Positions 41,830 to 54,569 of a stretch of 64,000 nt of DNA are shown here, in pieces; position 1 is the first letter of the stretch, and the number at the start of each line of letters is the position of its first letter. The notes under the pieces were generated by a model that did no database searches, was not told where the DNA came from, and worked only from the letters and a program-made list of their open reading frames with translations. The stretch is from Pedobacter sp. (GTDB taxonomy: Bacteria > Bacteroidota > Bacteroidia > Sphingobacteriales > Sphingobacteriaceae). The stretch is taken from assembly GCA_008015505.1 (NCBI GenBank), contig SSFR01000014.1, positions 161,148-225,147 of the forward strand. The letters run 5' to 3'. The position numbers were made by a program, and so were the translations under genes.

Positions 41830-42897
41830 CTACGATCCCAAACACCTGTCATATAAGTCTAGATACTGGTCAGCAGCCCTATCCCAAGAAAATTGCGAAG
41901 CATGCTCCATTACCGCTTTTTGAAGATTATTTCTTCGAAAATTGTTAAGTCCTTCAATAAAGACCTCTTGCATGGCTTCAGGATTGAAACTATCGAAATA
42001 AAAAGCCACGTCCCCCCCAATTTCAGGTAAGGATGTTTTGTTAGAAAGAAAGACGGGTTTACCAAAATGCATCGCCTCTAGTACTGGCAAGCCAAAGCCT
42101 TCAGCAATTGAAGGAAAAACAAAAGCCAAACAATGTTGATAGTACCAAGCTTTATCAGCATCAGTAATCGGTCCAATTAATTTAACACGACCTACACAAC
42201 CAAACCGACGCGCCTCCTCCAGTATTTGTTTCCGATAACCAGAATCAATCCCAGCGATAATTAATTCAAAGTCATTATCTGCCAACAAGGCTGGTAAAAC
42301 ATGAAAATTTTTTTTAGGACGAACCACCCCGACTGTGAACAGAAATGGACTACCAGGACGATACAAAGGCTCGTAAAATGGAGGCACTGTAAGCTTATCT
42401 GCACCATTGTGAATAACCTGGATTTTGCTGGCAACATGAGGAAAGTAACTAAGTACTTCATTTTTGACAAAATGAGAAATCGTCACTACTTGGTCACATG
42501 CATCCATATTTCGCCTAATTCGCTTGAGATATCGATTTATCCTCGAGGCATGACCAGGAGTTTGATGCAGAAAATTAAAATCATGAATGGTTAAAATTTT
42601 TTTACCTCTGACCTGTCCGGGTCTCAACTCACAAAGCTGATCGGTATGATGAACAAGCTGAAAACGACTCTCTGGCAAGAAAAAAATTTTATGAAGTGGA
42701 GACACACGAATGACATCTACTTTGCCTTTAAAATCACTATATGTACTCCTAGGAAGATAATAAGTCAGCTTAAACTGCCTATTATACTTCAATAAAGCAT
42801 ACCCTAAACCTTTCCCAAAATGATAAAAACCCGTATTCCGACTTTTCATCGAAGAGAAAGCAACTAATACAGAAGGCTTTTTATTAATATTTAGCAT
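41830..42897 (-). CDS. Glycosyltransferase family 4
   Basis: FLFTVGVVRPKKNFHVLPALL, RVKLIGPITDADKAWYYQHCLAFVFPSIAEGFGLPVLEAMHFGKPVFLSNKTSLPEIGGDVAFYFD. Confidence 0.92.
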   Translation of the reverse strand: MLNINKKPSVLVAFSSMKSRNTGFYHFGKGLGYALLKYNRQFKLTYYLPRSTYSDFKGKVDVIRVSPLHKIFFLPESRFQLVHHTDQLCELRPGQVRGKKILTIHDFNFLHQTPGHASRINRYLKRIRRNMDACDQVVTISHFVKNEVLSYFPHVASKIQVIHNGADKLTVPPFYEPLYRPGSPFLFTVGVVRPKKNFHVLPALLADNDFELIIAGIDSGYRKQILEEARRFGCVGRVKLIGPITDADKAWYYQHCLAFVFPSIAEGFGLPVLEAMHFGKPVFLSNKTSLPEIGGDVAFYFDSFNPEAMQEVFIEGLNNFRRNNLQKAVMEHASQFSWDRAADQYLDLYDRCLGS

Positions 42898-42956
42898 GGG
42901 TCCTAAGAGATCAACTTATAGCGTTTGTTTAACGTTTTAATCTTGGGCCAATTTAT

Positions 42957-42985
42957 AATCCCCCCCTTTTTTGGAGAGGGGGATT
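42957..42985 (-). terminator. GC-rich hairpin 3' of the PEBP-like gene
   Basis: aatcccccc...gggggatt inverted repeat just downstream (minus strand) of ORF 43008-43556. Confidence 0.5.
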
Positions 42986-43007
42986 TGTTGTGAAAACTGG
43001 CAGTCAA

Positions 43008-43556
43008 TTATCGTTTGTAATAAGCAACAATGGAGGCTTTTTCAATGGTATTGGCATTAAGAACATAACCTACCGTAGCAGGTCCTGCTTGTTGATCTAA
43101 GCCCAGCTTCTCTTTTTTGAGCGCATAAATCGTGATGATATACTGATGAAACCCATGTCCTTCCGGTGGGCATGGCCCACCATAACCTGGTTTTCCAAAA
43201 TCGGTCATACCTTGAATACTTCCTGAGGGTAAAAGGCTGCTACTCGGATTTCCGGCATTAGCTGGTACAAAATTAGCTGTTGCAGGAATATCAAAGACGA
43301 CCCAGTGCCACCAACCACTACCTGTAGGAGCTAATGGATCGTACACAGTGATCGCATACGACTGAGTTCCCTTAGGTGGATTTACCCATGATAGCTGAGG
43401 GGATATGTTTTCTCCTTTGCAACCAAATCCATTAAATTCTTGTTTGGGAGACATTTGCCCACCAAGATCATCACTTTTTAGTGTAAAAGTATTTTGGGCT
43501 TGGCTAACAGTGGCCAAACCAACTAAAGCGATTAATGTTAAGCGTAATTTTTTCAT
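43008..43556 (-). CDS. YbhB/YbcL family Raf kinase inhibitor-like (PEBP) protein, secreted
   Basis: Signal peptide; FNGFGCKGENISPQLSWVNPPKGTQSYAITVYDPLAPTGSGWWHWVVFDIPA, GYGGPCPPEGHGFHQYIITIYAL. Confidence 0.93.
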   Translation of the reverse strand: MKKLRLTLIALVGLATVSQAQNTFTLKSDDLGGQMSPKQEFNGFGCKGENISPQLSWVNPPKGTQSYAITVYDPLAPTGSGWWHWVVFDIPATANFVPANAGNPSSSLLPSGSIQGMTDFGKPGYGGPCPPEGHGFHQYIITIYALKKEKLGLDQQAGPATVGYVLNANTIEKASIVAYYKR

Positions 43557-43823
43557 GTTTTCGTTTTTTAGTAGTGTGCTGAAATATATGATAATTCTGG
43601 ATGGGGCAAAGGTGGTAAAAAATGGACGGAAGAAGAATGGGATACAAACCTATTTGTGTAAAAACTATGATAAAGCCAGTCTAAAGTTTTTTACCGAATC
43701 AAAACCTCAGACCATCTTATAAATAAAAAAATAAAATTTTTGATTTAAAGTTTATTTATTGACATTTAGCGCCTATTCGCGCTTATTATACCTGTTTCAC
43801 CTACTGTTAGCAACTGATTATTT

Positions 43824-46800
43824 ATGAAAAAAATTCTTAAAAGCTTATTTTTTTTATTTTTTGCAACCATTCAAGTAGTTGCTCAAAATCGAACGATTAC
43901 AGGAGTGGTTACGTCCCAGGAAGATGGGGGGCCAATTCCTGGAGTAAGTATTCTAGTTTCGGGAACTAAAACAGGTACTCAAACAGGCTTAGATGGACGA
44001 TTTTCGATTAATGTGCCACCTACAGCCAAACAATTAGAATTTGAGTTTGTGGGCTATGCCAAACAGAAGATCACAATTGGCAAGAGCAATGTTATCAACG
44101 TAATCTTAGTTCAGGGGAGCAAGGAGCTAAAAGAGGTAGTGGTAACGGCACTTGGCTTTCAAGTAGAGAAGGATAAACTAGGTACCAGTCAGTCTACTGT
44201 AAAAGGAGATGCATTAATGAAGTCTGGCGAGACAAGTGTTTTAAATGCTTTATCTAGCAAAGCATCTGGTGTTCAAATAGCACGTAGTGGTGGCGATCCT
44301 GGAGCGAGTACATACATTCAAATTAGAGGACAAAGTACCATTACTGGCGATTTACAGCCTCTTTTCGTTATTGATGGTGTACCTGTATCCAATAGCTCAT
44401 ATGGTTCTGGTGACGGGTCTCAGGGAGCAACAGCTAGTGGGGCTGTTCTTACACAGGGGACTTCACAACAATCTCGTTTAAATGACCTAAATCCTGATGA
44501 TATTGAAAACATAGAAGTGCTTAAAGGAACAGCGGCAGCAGCACTTTGGGGTACCCGTGCAGCCAATGGGGTTGTTATCATTACCACTAAAAGAGGAAAA
44601 GCAAACTCTGCGAAAATTAATATTTCGTTAAATAGCACCTATTCTATTGATGTTCTGAATAAAAGTGTTCCTCTTCAAACCGCTTTTGGTCAGGGTGAGG
44701 GTGGAATATTTATAGCTAGTGGAAGAGAGCGTTATTCGTGGGGAGATAAAATAGCAGATCGCAGTGGTGCAGGCTTGATCAATGGTCAAGGTGGCTATGT
44801 AATCTTGCCGGATGGAAGCAGACGATATCCCTATGTAGATGGAACTATTACCAATCCGCATGGTGGTCAGGCTTCTCAAAATGTGTATGATCATGCCAAA
44901 GAGCTATTCCACAACGGATATTATTTAGATAATACACTAACCTTAAGCGGAGGGGACGATAAGACATTGTACTATGTCAGTTTATCAAATTTAGATCAGA
45001 AGGGCATTTTAAAAGCCAATTCAGACTACCATCGCAAATCGTTTAATATTAATGCAGATCGTCATTTTGGAGATAATTTAAAGATCTCTACCAATTTGAG
45101 CTACGTGAATACAACATCCAATAGGGCTCAGCAAGGATCCAATCTCTCAGGTCTATTCTTGGGGGGGTTACGAACCCCACCAGATTTTGATAACAGTTCT
45201 TATCAAGGAACCTATGTCGATCCCACAGGGGCTTTATTCCCCAACCGTCAGATCGCGTATCGTAACCCAATTGGAGCAAATGTGAATTCCGGCTACGATA
45301 ATCCATTCTGGTCTTTAAATCAAATAACAAGTACATCTGAAACAGATCGCTTTCTAGGTTCTTTCGAAACCAAATATGATCCAAAGTCTTGGTTATACTT
45401 CATTCTTCGTGCTGGTGTTGATTATTACTCAGATAGTAGGACAGATAATTATCCGGTGTTTTCTTCCACTTACAACACTGGTAGCTTGACCTTACAAGAA
45501 ATATCGGAATTGCAATTTAATAGTGATTTTATTGGTAAAGTAACCAAGCCCTTGTCTAAGAATGTAAATTTCACAGGATTACTAGGGTTTAATTATAACA
45601 ACCGAACGTATCAGAATATGGGTGCTACAGCACAGAATTTTATTTTACCAAATGCCCCATTCAATTTAACGAACTCAGCAGGCTCGGCACGTTTTCCATT
45701 TAATGAACAAACGCTTATACGAACGACAGCCACATACACACAACTATCTTTTGAATTATATGACCAGCTATTTGCTGACCTGACGGGAAGGGCAGAACAA
45801 GCATCAACATTTGCTAATACATTCTTTTACCCATCCATTTCTCTAGCATGGCAGTTCAATAAATTGAAATCTTTGGAAAGCCTTAATAGCTGGTTATCGT
45901 TTGGTAAGCTGAGAGCCTCATATGGAGAGGTTGGGGTCCAACCTAAGCCTTATTTAAACGCAACATATTATTATCCAGCTGCAATAACTGAAGGTTATGG
46001 TCCAAGCTTAAACTCTTCCTCGTCTGTTTATGGCAGCGGTGGTTACTTACGTGGTTACCCTTCTCCTGCAGGGACTGCATTAGAAGGCAATCCAGACCTT
46101 AAACCAGAACGAAAAAGAGAGATTGAATTTGGCACAGATCTGCGTTTTTTATCAAACAAATTGAGTTTCAGCGCAGTATATTATGCAAATAAAACTACAG
46201 GAGCTATTTTCCCCGTGCAGGTCCCTGCTACTACAGGTTTTACGTTTAAAAATGACAATGCAGCGGAAATGCGAAATAGGGGAGTAGAGTTAGAATTGGG
46301 AGCAAATGAGTGGTATAAGAATAAAGGCTTCAGTATTAGCAGTAATGCAACTTGGTCGACCAACAGAAACAAGGTGCTCAGTTTAAAAGGTGTAAATACC
46401 ATTTTTTTGAATGGTTTTTCTGCACCGTCTTCCAATGCAGTAGTAGGGCAGCAACTTGGGGTATTTTGGGGTACAGATTTTCTGAAAGATGGAAATGGAA
46501 AATTGATATTAGATGCAAACGGATTTCCTCAAGCAGCCCCAAATCCAAGTGTAATTGGAGACCCAAACCCAGACTGGATTGCTTCGCTAGGAACTACCTT
46601 TCGTTACAAACAATTTAGTATGTCTGTCCTATTTGATCATGTGCAAGGCGGGGATGTATGGAATGGAACCAAAGGTGCTTTAATCAATTTTGGTACACAT
46701 GCCAGCACTGGAAACGAAATAATAGCACCATCCAATTTAAAAGCCTGGGATGGAAGTATAATTAGTGCCGGAGCTACATTTCGTGGATCAATAGCCGATT

Positions 46801-47153
46801 TTGGAGGTGGTCCGGTTGCTCTGAATCAGGCTTGGTATAGTACGGCTGGGGCAGGAGGCGGCTTAGGGAGTGGATTTGGTCCAGTCGCCTCACAATTTAT
46901 TGAAAAGGGAACCCGTACTCGTTTAAGAGAGATAACACTGTCCTATTTATTAACTGGACCGAAGTTTAAAATTAAAACCAAGCTGCAGTCGATCAACTTT
47001 TCTATCACCGGGAGAAATTTGATACTATGGACATCCTACTCAGGTATTGATCCAGAAACTAACTTAACGGGTGTCACCAATGGTCGCGGGCTAGACTATT
47101 TTAACAATCCAAGTACTCGATCTTATTTATTCTCTATTAAAGTTAACTACTAA
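43824..47153 (+). CDS. SusC/RagA family TonB-linked outer-membrane protein
   Basis: Signal peptide, carboxypeptidase-D-like domain (ITGVVTSQEDGGPIPGVSILVSGTKTGTQTGLDGRFSINVP), plug (NPDDIENIEVLKGTAAAALWGTRAANGVVIITTKRG), beta barrel. Confidence 0.96.
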   Translation: MKKILKSLFFLFFATIQVVAQNRTITGVVTSQEDGGPIPGVSILVSGTKTGTQTGLDGRFSINVPPTAKQLEFEFVGYAKQKITIGKSNVINVILVQGSKELKEVVVTALGFQVEKDKLGTSQSTVKGDALMKSGETSVLNALSSKASGVQIARSGGDPGASTYIQIRGQSTITGDLQPLFVIDGVPVSNSSYGSGDGSQGATASGAVLTQGTSQQSRLNDLNPDDIENIEVLKGTAAAALWGTRAANGVVIITTKRGKANSAKINISLNSTYSIDVLNKSVPLQTAFGQGEGGIFIASGRERYSWGDKIADRSGAGLINGQGGYVILPDGSRRYPYVDGTITNPHGGQASQNVYDHAKELFHNGYYLDNTLTLSGGDDKTLYYVSLSNLDQKGILKANSDYHRKSFNINADRHFGDNLKISTNLSYVNTTSNRAQQGSNLSGLFLGGLRTPPDFDNSSYQGTYVDPTGALFPNRQIAYRNPIGANVNSGYDNPFWSLNQITSTSETDRFLGSFETKYDPKSWLYFILRAGVDYYSDSRTDNYPVFSSTYNTGSLTLQEISELQFNSDFIGKVTKPLSKNVNFTGLLGFNYNNRTYQNMGATAQNFILPNAPFNLTNSAGSARFPFNEQTLIRTTATYTQLSFELYDQLFADLTGRAEQASTFANTFFYPSISLAWQFNKLKSLESLNSWLSFGKLRASYGEVGVQPKPYLNATYYYPAAITEGYGPSLNSSSSVYGSGGYLRGYPSPAGTALEGNPDLKPERKREIEFGTDLRFLSNKLSFSAVYYANKTTGAIFPVQVPATTGFTFKNDNAAEMRNRGVELELGANEWYKNKGFSISSNATWSTNRNKVLSLKGVNTIFLNGFSAPSSNAVVGQQLGVFWGTDFLKDGNGKLILDANGFPQAAPNPSVIGDPNPDWIASLGTTFRYKQFSMSVLFDHVQGGDVWNGTKGALINFGTHASTGNEIIAPSNLKAWDGSIISAGATFRGSIADFGGGPVALNQAWYSTAGAGGGLGSGFGPVASQFIEKGTRTRLREITLSYLLTGPKFKIKTKLQSINFSITGRNLILWTSYSGIDPETNLTGVTNGRGLDYFNNPSTRSYLFSIKVNY

Positions 47154-47164
47154 TTAAAAGGAAT

Positions 47165-48529
47165 ATGAAACGATTCACGAAATATGGTCTTCTTATAATA
47201 CTGCTTCCAATTTTATCCTGTAAAAAAGCAACAAATGGATTGAACGTTAGTCCCAACAGCCCGACATCTGCTCCACTAGACTTGGTACTCAATGGCGCAC
47301 AAGTTGCCAGTATTGTGTCTTACGAAGGGAATGCTGCACGTATGGCAGGTATATTTGCTCAGTCGTTCGCAGGTTCAGCGAATCAGTATGCCAGTCTAAA
47401 TAATTATGTGACCACAACAGCAGATTATAGCGAAACTTGGAATAATTTGTATACAATAGTAATTACCCAAACTCAAATCATACAATCCCAAGCTCTGGCA
47501 GTAAATAATAAAACAGTTTTAGGTATTGCACAAGTTATGCAGGCTCAGGCTTTCGGTTTGGCGGCTGATTTATGGGGAGATGTTCCTTTTTCACAGGTGG
47601 GTGATCCTATCAGTTTCCCTCAACCTAAATTCGATACACAAACACAGGTTTATGCTGGGGTACAAAACTTATTATCGACAGCTATCACCAATCTTCAGGC
47701 AAATGTAGGAACGAGTCCCGGTGTTAAAGATATTTTTTATGGCGGCAATACCGGGCAATGGATCGCTGCAGCAAATACATTGAAAGCGCGCTTTTATTTG
47801 CACGTAAAAGATTATACAAATGCAATCACCTATGCAAATCAAGGCATTAATGATGCTACTGGTCAGAGTGATATGATGGCCAAACATGGTGGTACATATC
47901 TAGTGGATATGAATCTTTATAATTCATTTCTAGATAATGATAGGTCTGGAGATTTAACAGCAGCATCACCTGCCTTTGCTCCCAGTTTTTTAGCCGGACG
48001 CAACAATTCGAAAACAAATGAGACAGATAGACTAGGCTACATATACATGAATGCACCCGGGGCAAGTGCAAATTTAAATGACGTTGGTCTTTTTGGGCCA
48101 AGTACGCCATTTCCGTTAATCACTTATTCAGAAAATCAACTTATACTAGCAGAAGCGTATTTAAAACAAAGTGCCCCCAATTTTAATAGTGCACTGACAG
48201 CTCTAAATAATCATAGAGCTTACCTTAATACAATCTACCCAGGGAGCTATCAAGCTTATGTAGCTAGTGATTTCTCTTCCAATAATAGTTTGCTATTGAA
48301 GGAAATACAGGGAGAGCGCTATGTAACTTTCATTGGGCAGATTGAGCAGTTTAATGATGTACGTAGAAATCAAAACGCACTAGGCATCACACCTACAGTA
48401 ACAACAACAACGCTTTTGCCACAACGTTTTTTATATCCACAAGATGAGCAAAATACCAACCCGAATACGCCTCTAGTAGGTGCCGGTGATTTCTTTAAGC
48501 CAACAACAGCTAATGCTAGTACCTATTAG
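47165..48529 (+). CDS. SusD/RagB family (SusD-like) lipoprotein
   Basis: LPILSCKKATNGLNVSPNSPTSAP lipobox; QAQAFGLAADLWGDVPFSQ; NSALTALNNHRAYL; directly 3' of susC-like gene. Confidence 0.92.
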   Translation: MKRFTKYGLLIILLPILSCKKATNGLNVSPNSPTSAPLDLVLNGAQVASIVSYEGNAARMAGIFAQSFAGSANQYASLNNYVTTTADYSETWNNLYTIVITQTQIIQSQALAVNNKTVLGIAQVMQAQAFGLAADLWGDVPFSQVGDPISFPQPKFDTQTQVYAGVQNLLSTAITNLQANVGTSPGVKDIFYGGNTGQWIAAANTLKARFYLHVKDYTNAITYANQGINDATGQSDMMAKHGGTYLVDMNLYNSFLDNDRSGDLTAASPAFAPSFLAGRNNSKTNETDRLGYIYMNAPGASANLNDVGLFGPSTPFPLITYSENQLILAEAYLKQSAPNFNSALTALNNHRAYLNTIYPGSYQAYVASDFSSNNSLLLKEIQGERYVTFIGQIEQFNDVRRNQNALGITPTVTTTTLLPQRFLYPQDEQNTNPNTPLVGAGDFFKPTTANASTY

Positions 48530-48552
48530 TAAAATTATTGTTTTTATTATGT

Positions 48553-48642
48553 CGGCATCTGGATACTCCGATGGAAGAGATGAAAAAGGAGATTAGTCCA
48601 CTGGATCGAATGGGATATACCTTGAAGCACATACCACAATAA
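48553..48642 (+). pseudogene. Possible C-terminal gene remnant (RHLDTPMEEMKKEISPLDRMGYTLKHIPQ*)
   Basis: Open 30-codon stretch ending in TAA with protein-like composition, no credible start of its own, located between susD-like and MRJP-like genes. Confidence 0.3.
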
Positions 48643-48707
48643 ACTAAAAAACACCACTAAATCTTAAAAATTAGATATAACACTCAAATTAAACCAAAAA
48701 CGTTACT

Positions 48708-49796
48708 ATGAAGAAATTAACGCTTATTCTTACAACTATAGCCTTTAGCATTGCTACTGCTCACTCACAGACACAAAACACATCAAATGATATAGGTAAA
48801 CTGAAATTAGTCGCCCAACTGAATATACGACCCGGAAATGTTACAGTTTCTAAATACGGACGTATTTTTTCTACCATACATCCATTGGGAGGAAATTCAC
48901 TACAACTAGTAGAAATTACAGGAACGAAATCGTTTGTCCCCTTTCCAAACAACTCCTACCAAAAATTTGGTAAACCAGCCTCTAATGACAAGCTTGATTC
49001 CCCATTGGGGTTAGTATTTGACTCACATGATCATCTATGGGCCATTGATATGGGCCTAGAACTAGGTCAAACACGTCTCTGGTGCTTCGACATACACAAC
49101 AAAAAAGTAATCAAAAAAATTACATTGCCAGAGAATATAGCACCTAAAGGTAGCTTTATCCAAGACCTTGTTGTAGATGATCAAAATGGCTGGGCCTATC
49201 TTGCCGATATCAACAATCCGGGTATCATCGCTGTTAATCTAAAAACTAAAGAAGCTCGTAGATTTAGCAATCACCCTTCGTTGCAAGCAGAAAACATAGA
49301 TATGATCATTGATGGAAAAACAGCTTATTTCAATGGTAAACCACTGCGAGTTGGTATCGATCCCATTACCTTATCAGCAGACAATCAAACACTGTACTAT
49401 GGTGCAATGTCTGGCAACACTTGGTATGAAGTTCCAACAAGACCCTTTAGAGAAGGGTTAAATGATAGTTTGATTAGCTCCATGATTAAAGTCAATGGAA
49501 AAAAACCGCTATGCGATGGTGCTACTACTGCTACCAGTGGCAATCATTATTTCACTGATTTGCAAGGACACGCTATTAGTAAGTTATCATCCGATGGCAC
49601 ATTAAGTACCTTAATCCAAGATGAAAACAAACTACTTTGGCCCGACGGCATACACTTTGGGCCCAATCAGTGGCTTTACATATCCACTAACCAATTAAAT
49701 ACAACTCCCGCTTTTACGGGACAAAAAGATGAAGGGCACCCCCCATATTATATTCTAAAAGTATTTACAGGGGAAAATGGAGTGAGTGGTCGCTAG
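48708..49796 (+). CDS. Major royal jelly/yellow-like (SMP-30/beta-propeller) secreted protein
   Basis: Signal peptide; RPGNVTVSKYGRIFSTIHPLGGN, LDSPLGLVFDSHDHLWAIDMG, FIQDLVVDDQNGWAYLADIN, GIDPITLSADNQTLYYGAMSGNTWYEVPT. Confidence 0.82.
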   Translation: MKKLTLILTTIAFSIATAHSQTQNTSNDIGKLKLVAQLNIRPGNVTVSKYGRIFSTIHPLGGNSLQLVEITGTKSFVPFPNNSYQKFGKPASNDKLDSPLGLVFDSHDHLWAIDMGLELGQTRLWCFDIHNKKVIKKITLPENIAPKGSFIQDLVVDDQNGWAYLADINNPGIIAVNLKTKEARRFSNHPSLQAENIDMIIDGKTAYFNGKPLRVGIDPITLSADNQTLYYGAMSGNTWYEVPTRPFREGLNDSLISSMIKVNGKKPLCDGATTATSGNHYFTDLQGHAISKLSSDGTLSTLIQDENKLLWPDGIHFGPNQWLYISTNQLNTTPAFTGQKDEGHPPYYILKVFTGENGVSGR

Positions 49797-52040
<2,244 letters not shown>

Positions 52041-52071
52041 GTAAATAGGCCAGCCGCCCCCACTTAGTTAA

Positions 52072-52116
52072 AATTAGTAGTTAAATGACTTATTGAAAGT
52101 CATTTAACTACTAATT
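52072..52116. terminator. Perfect hairpin between convergent katG and yfhO-like genes (probable bidirectional terminator)
   Basis: ttagtagttaaatgact (52074-52090) and agtcatttaactactaa (52098-52114) are exact reverse complements with a 7-nt loop; pairing extends with aa/tt. Confidence 0.8.
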
Positions 52117-54569
52117 CAAGCAAATCTCCATTCTCGATAAACAACTAAACACAATCCACCAATTAAGACAATGGATGCAATTAAAGAAATCCGCTCACCT
52201 ATATAATAAGACACTGGTTCAAATTTAAATTCAAATCGATGATTCCCTGCAGGTAAAACAGCCGATCGCAAAATATAATCCGCCCTAAAATGAGGGATCT
52301 TCCGTCCATCCACATAGGCATTCCAACCTTTATCATACCATATTTCTGAGAATACAGTCACTACATCGCTAGCAGCAGAATAGGTATAAACGAGATGATC
52401 TGGCCGATAATTAACTAGTTTAATACGCGCATTGGAATCAAATCCGATTTTATTTCGGGGAATGAGTGATTTGAATTTTTCATCAACAAAAGCTGTTTTT
52501 TTAGGATCAAAACTATCAATGGCCTGCATTTCTTGATCTGCATTTTTAACAAAGCTCACATCCTGAACCATCCACGCATTACCACAAGCCGTTGCTCTGG
52601 GCTGTACATTTTCAGTTTGACTCTTTTCATCACCATAAATTACATACTTCGTATTGAGCATATCCAAAACATCTTCATTGATAGTACGATTAAACTGCTT
52701 ATCTAGTACCTCCTGGAAACGCTTCAGTTTTGCTGCATGATACCCCCCTACCGTCTTGTGAAAATAAGAAGCACTTGCACTCGAAAAAGTTGGAATGGTC
52801 AAATCAAGCACACGATAATCTAGGCTTGTATCACGCAAAATAAGCCTATCTACATCTCGCGCCTGAAACTGCTGATCAATCACATGCCCATCGACAAAGT
52901 TTTCATTATTTAAATATCGACGATCCACATTCCATAGATCTATTAATATTATCAAACCCAACAAAGCAAAGGTGGTTTGTACCCCAATTTTTTTCTTAAT
53001 CAAAGCCCAAATCAAGCCCGCTCCAAGCAATACAAATAGTAAAGATCGAATAGCATCCATACGTGCCATTGCTACACGATCTTGAACTAAAGCACCAGCA
53101 ATCTTATCGGCAAAATTTCGATCATCACCGATCACCTGCATCAACTGCTTAATAAACTCTTGGTGATTAGGGGCCCTAAAACTCAAAAACAGAGTAGGCA
53201 CTAGAATTAATAACAGCAAAATACCAGCTGTGATGTACAGAGAATACAGCAGTTTTTGGATTATTTTCCGGGAATCTGCCGCAGATACCGCAACCTCTTT
53301 AACTGCCAATACCGCCAAAACTGGAACCAATAATGCTGCAATCACCAAGGTAGACTCAACCGCTCGAAATTTATTATATAATGGAAAGTAGTCAAAAAAC
53401 AGATCCGAAATCAGCGGGAAATTTTTTCCAAAGGACAGAAACAAGCTAAGCAAAACTGCTCCTAGTATCCACCACTTGAACCGATCACGAACAATAAAGA
53501 GTCCAAAAACAAAAAGAAAACAAACAACAGCCCCAAAATACCAAGGACCTGATGTACCTGGCTTATTTCCCCAATAAGCAGGTAACTGGCTAGCAAACCC
53601 AACAGCTTGATTCATATTCACTCCCTGTTCGGTTAACACCTTTACAACTTCAGAATTTTCATCAGCTTGCGATACCGAAGCTCCGCCATAAGCATTAGGA
53701 ACCAGAAACGTAATACTTTCACCAAGTCCCTGGCTCCATTGATAAGCATACGTTTTGTCTAATCCAGTACTAGGCTCTACCCTACCCGCACTCAAATTTG
53801 ACTTTCCACGAAGTGATTCTTGCCCATACTCGTAGGTTGTCCAAAGCATACTTGCATTCACTGCAATGGCTAGAATTGCTGCTATTACTAAATGCACACA
53901 AGACCGAACAAAATTTTTCAGCTCCTTAGCTCTCATCGCATAAACTAGTTCAATCCCGATGAAGATGAGCAGGGCAATGAACAAGTAGTAAGTCATCTGA
54001 ATATGATTACTCCTAATTTCGAGTGCAAGAAACAGTGCTGTTAATGCTGCTCCTAAAATATATTTTCCTCTGAGCGTAAGTATAATTCCAGCCAAAACGG
54101 GTGCAAAAAAAGCAATAGCCATGGCCTTATTACCATGCCCGGCCTCAATAATAATGAAGTTATACGACGAAAATGCAAAAGCAATAGCTCCCGCAGCGGC
54201 AAGCAGGGGATTAATCCGCAATACACAAAACAAAAGATAGGCACCCAATAGATACAACAGAACGACATCGATGGGATTTGGGAAAACCGTTTTGAAGAAA
54301 GAAATCACATAGGTGGTAACATTATTGGGATATTGCACCCAAATTTGATAAGCAGGCATACCCCCAAACATAGAATTGGTCCAAAGAGGGGCTTTTCCTT
54401 CTTTTTCTTTATAAGTCATGAGCTCTTTTTGCATCGCCTGTGCTTGTTGCACATCCTGCTGAATAAGCGATTTACCCTGCAGCGCTGGAGCGAAATACAT
54501 CAAGCAGAGTGTAACAAAAATTACGATGATGGCTAAGTGGATACCATAATGTTTAAACCAATGATTCAT
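52116..54569 (-). CDS. YfhO family membrane protein
   Basis: Multi-TM with SMFGGMPAYQIWVQYPNN, FAFSSYNFIIIEAGHGNKAMAIAFFAPVLAG, C-terminal FSEIWYDKGWNAYVDGRKIPHFRADYILRSAVLPAGNHRFEFKFEP. Confidence 0.9.
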   Translation of the reverse strand: MNHWFKHYGIHLAIIVIFVTLCLMYFAPALQGKSLIQQDVQQAQAMQKELMTYKEKEGKAPLWTNSMFGGMPAYQIWVQYPNNVTTYVISFFKTVFPNPIDVVLLYLLGAYLLFCVLRINPLLAAAGAIAFAFSSYNFIIIEAGHGNKAMAIAFFAPVLAGIILTLRGKYILGAALTALFLALEIRSNHIQMTYYLFIALLIFIGIELVYAMRAKELKNFVRSCVHLVIAAILAIAVNASMLWTTYEYGQESLRGKSNLSAGRVEPSTGLDKTYAYQWSQGLGESITFLVPNAYGGASVSQADENSEVVKVLTEQGVNMNQAVGFASQLPAYWGNKPGTSGPWYFGAVVCFLFVFGLFIVRDRFKWWILGAVLLSLFLSFGKNFPLISDLFFDYFPLYNKFRAVESTLVIAALLVPVLAVLAVKEVAVSAADSRKIIQKLLYSLYITAGILLLLILVPTLFLSFRAPNHQEFIKQLMQVIGDDRNFADKIAGALVQDRVAMARMDAIRSLLFVLLGAGLIWALIKKKIGVQTTFALLGLIILIDLWNVDRRYLNNENFVDGHVIDQQFQARDVDRLILRDTSLDYRVLDLTIPTFSSASASYFHKTVGGYHAAKLKRFQEVLDKQFNRTINEDVLDMLNTKYVIYGDEKSQTENVQPRATACGNAWMVQDVSFVKNADQEMQAIDSFDPKKTAFVDEKFKSLIPRNKIGFDSNARIKLVNYRPDHLVYTYSAASDVVTVFSEIWYDKGWNAYVDGRKIPHFRADYILRSAVLPAGNHRFEFKFEPVSYYIGERISLIASIVLIGGLCLVVYREWRFA

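Noticed and set aside
34670-42897. Glycosyltransferase cluster considered as a defence or secondary-metabolite island
   Set aside because: All genes are readable as GT2/GT4/GT8-like or methyltransferases; no nuclease, toxin, NRPS/PKS or phage genes seen.
43405-43722. 105-aa plus-strand ORF spanning the PEBP 5' end and susC upstream region
   Set aside because: Mostly antisense to the PEBP signal-peptide region; low-complexity tail without homology-like motifs.
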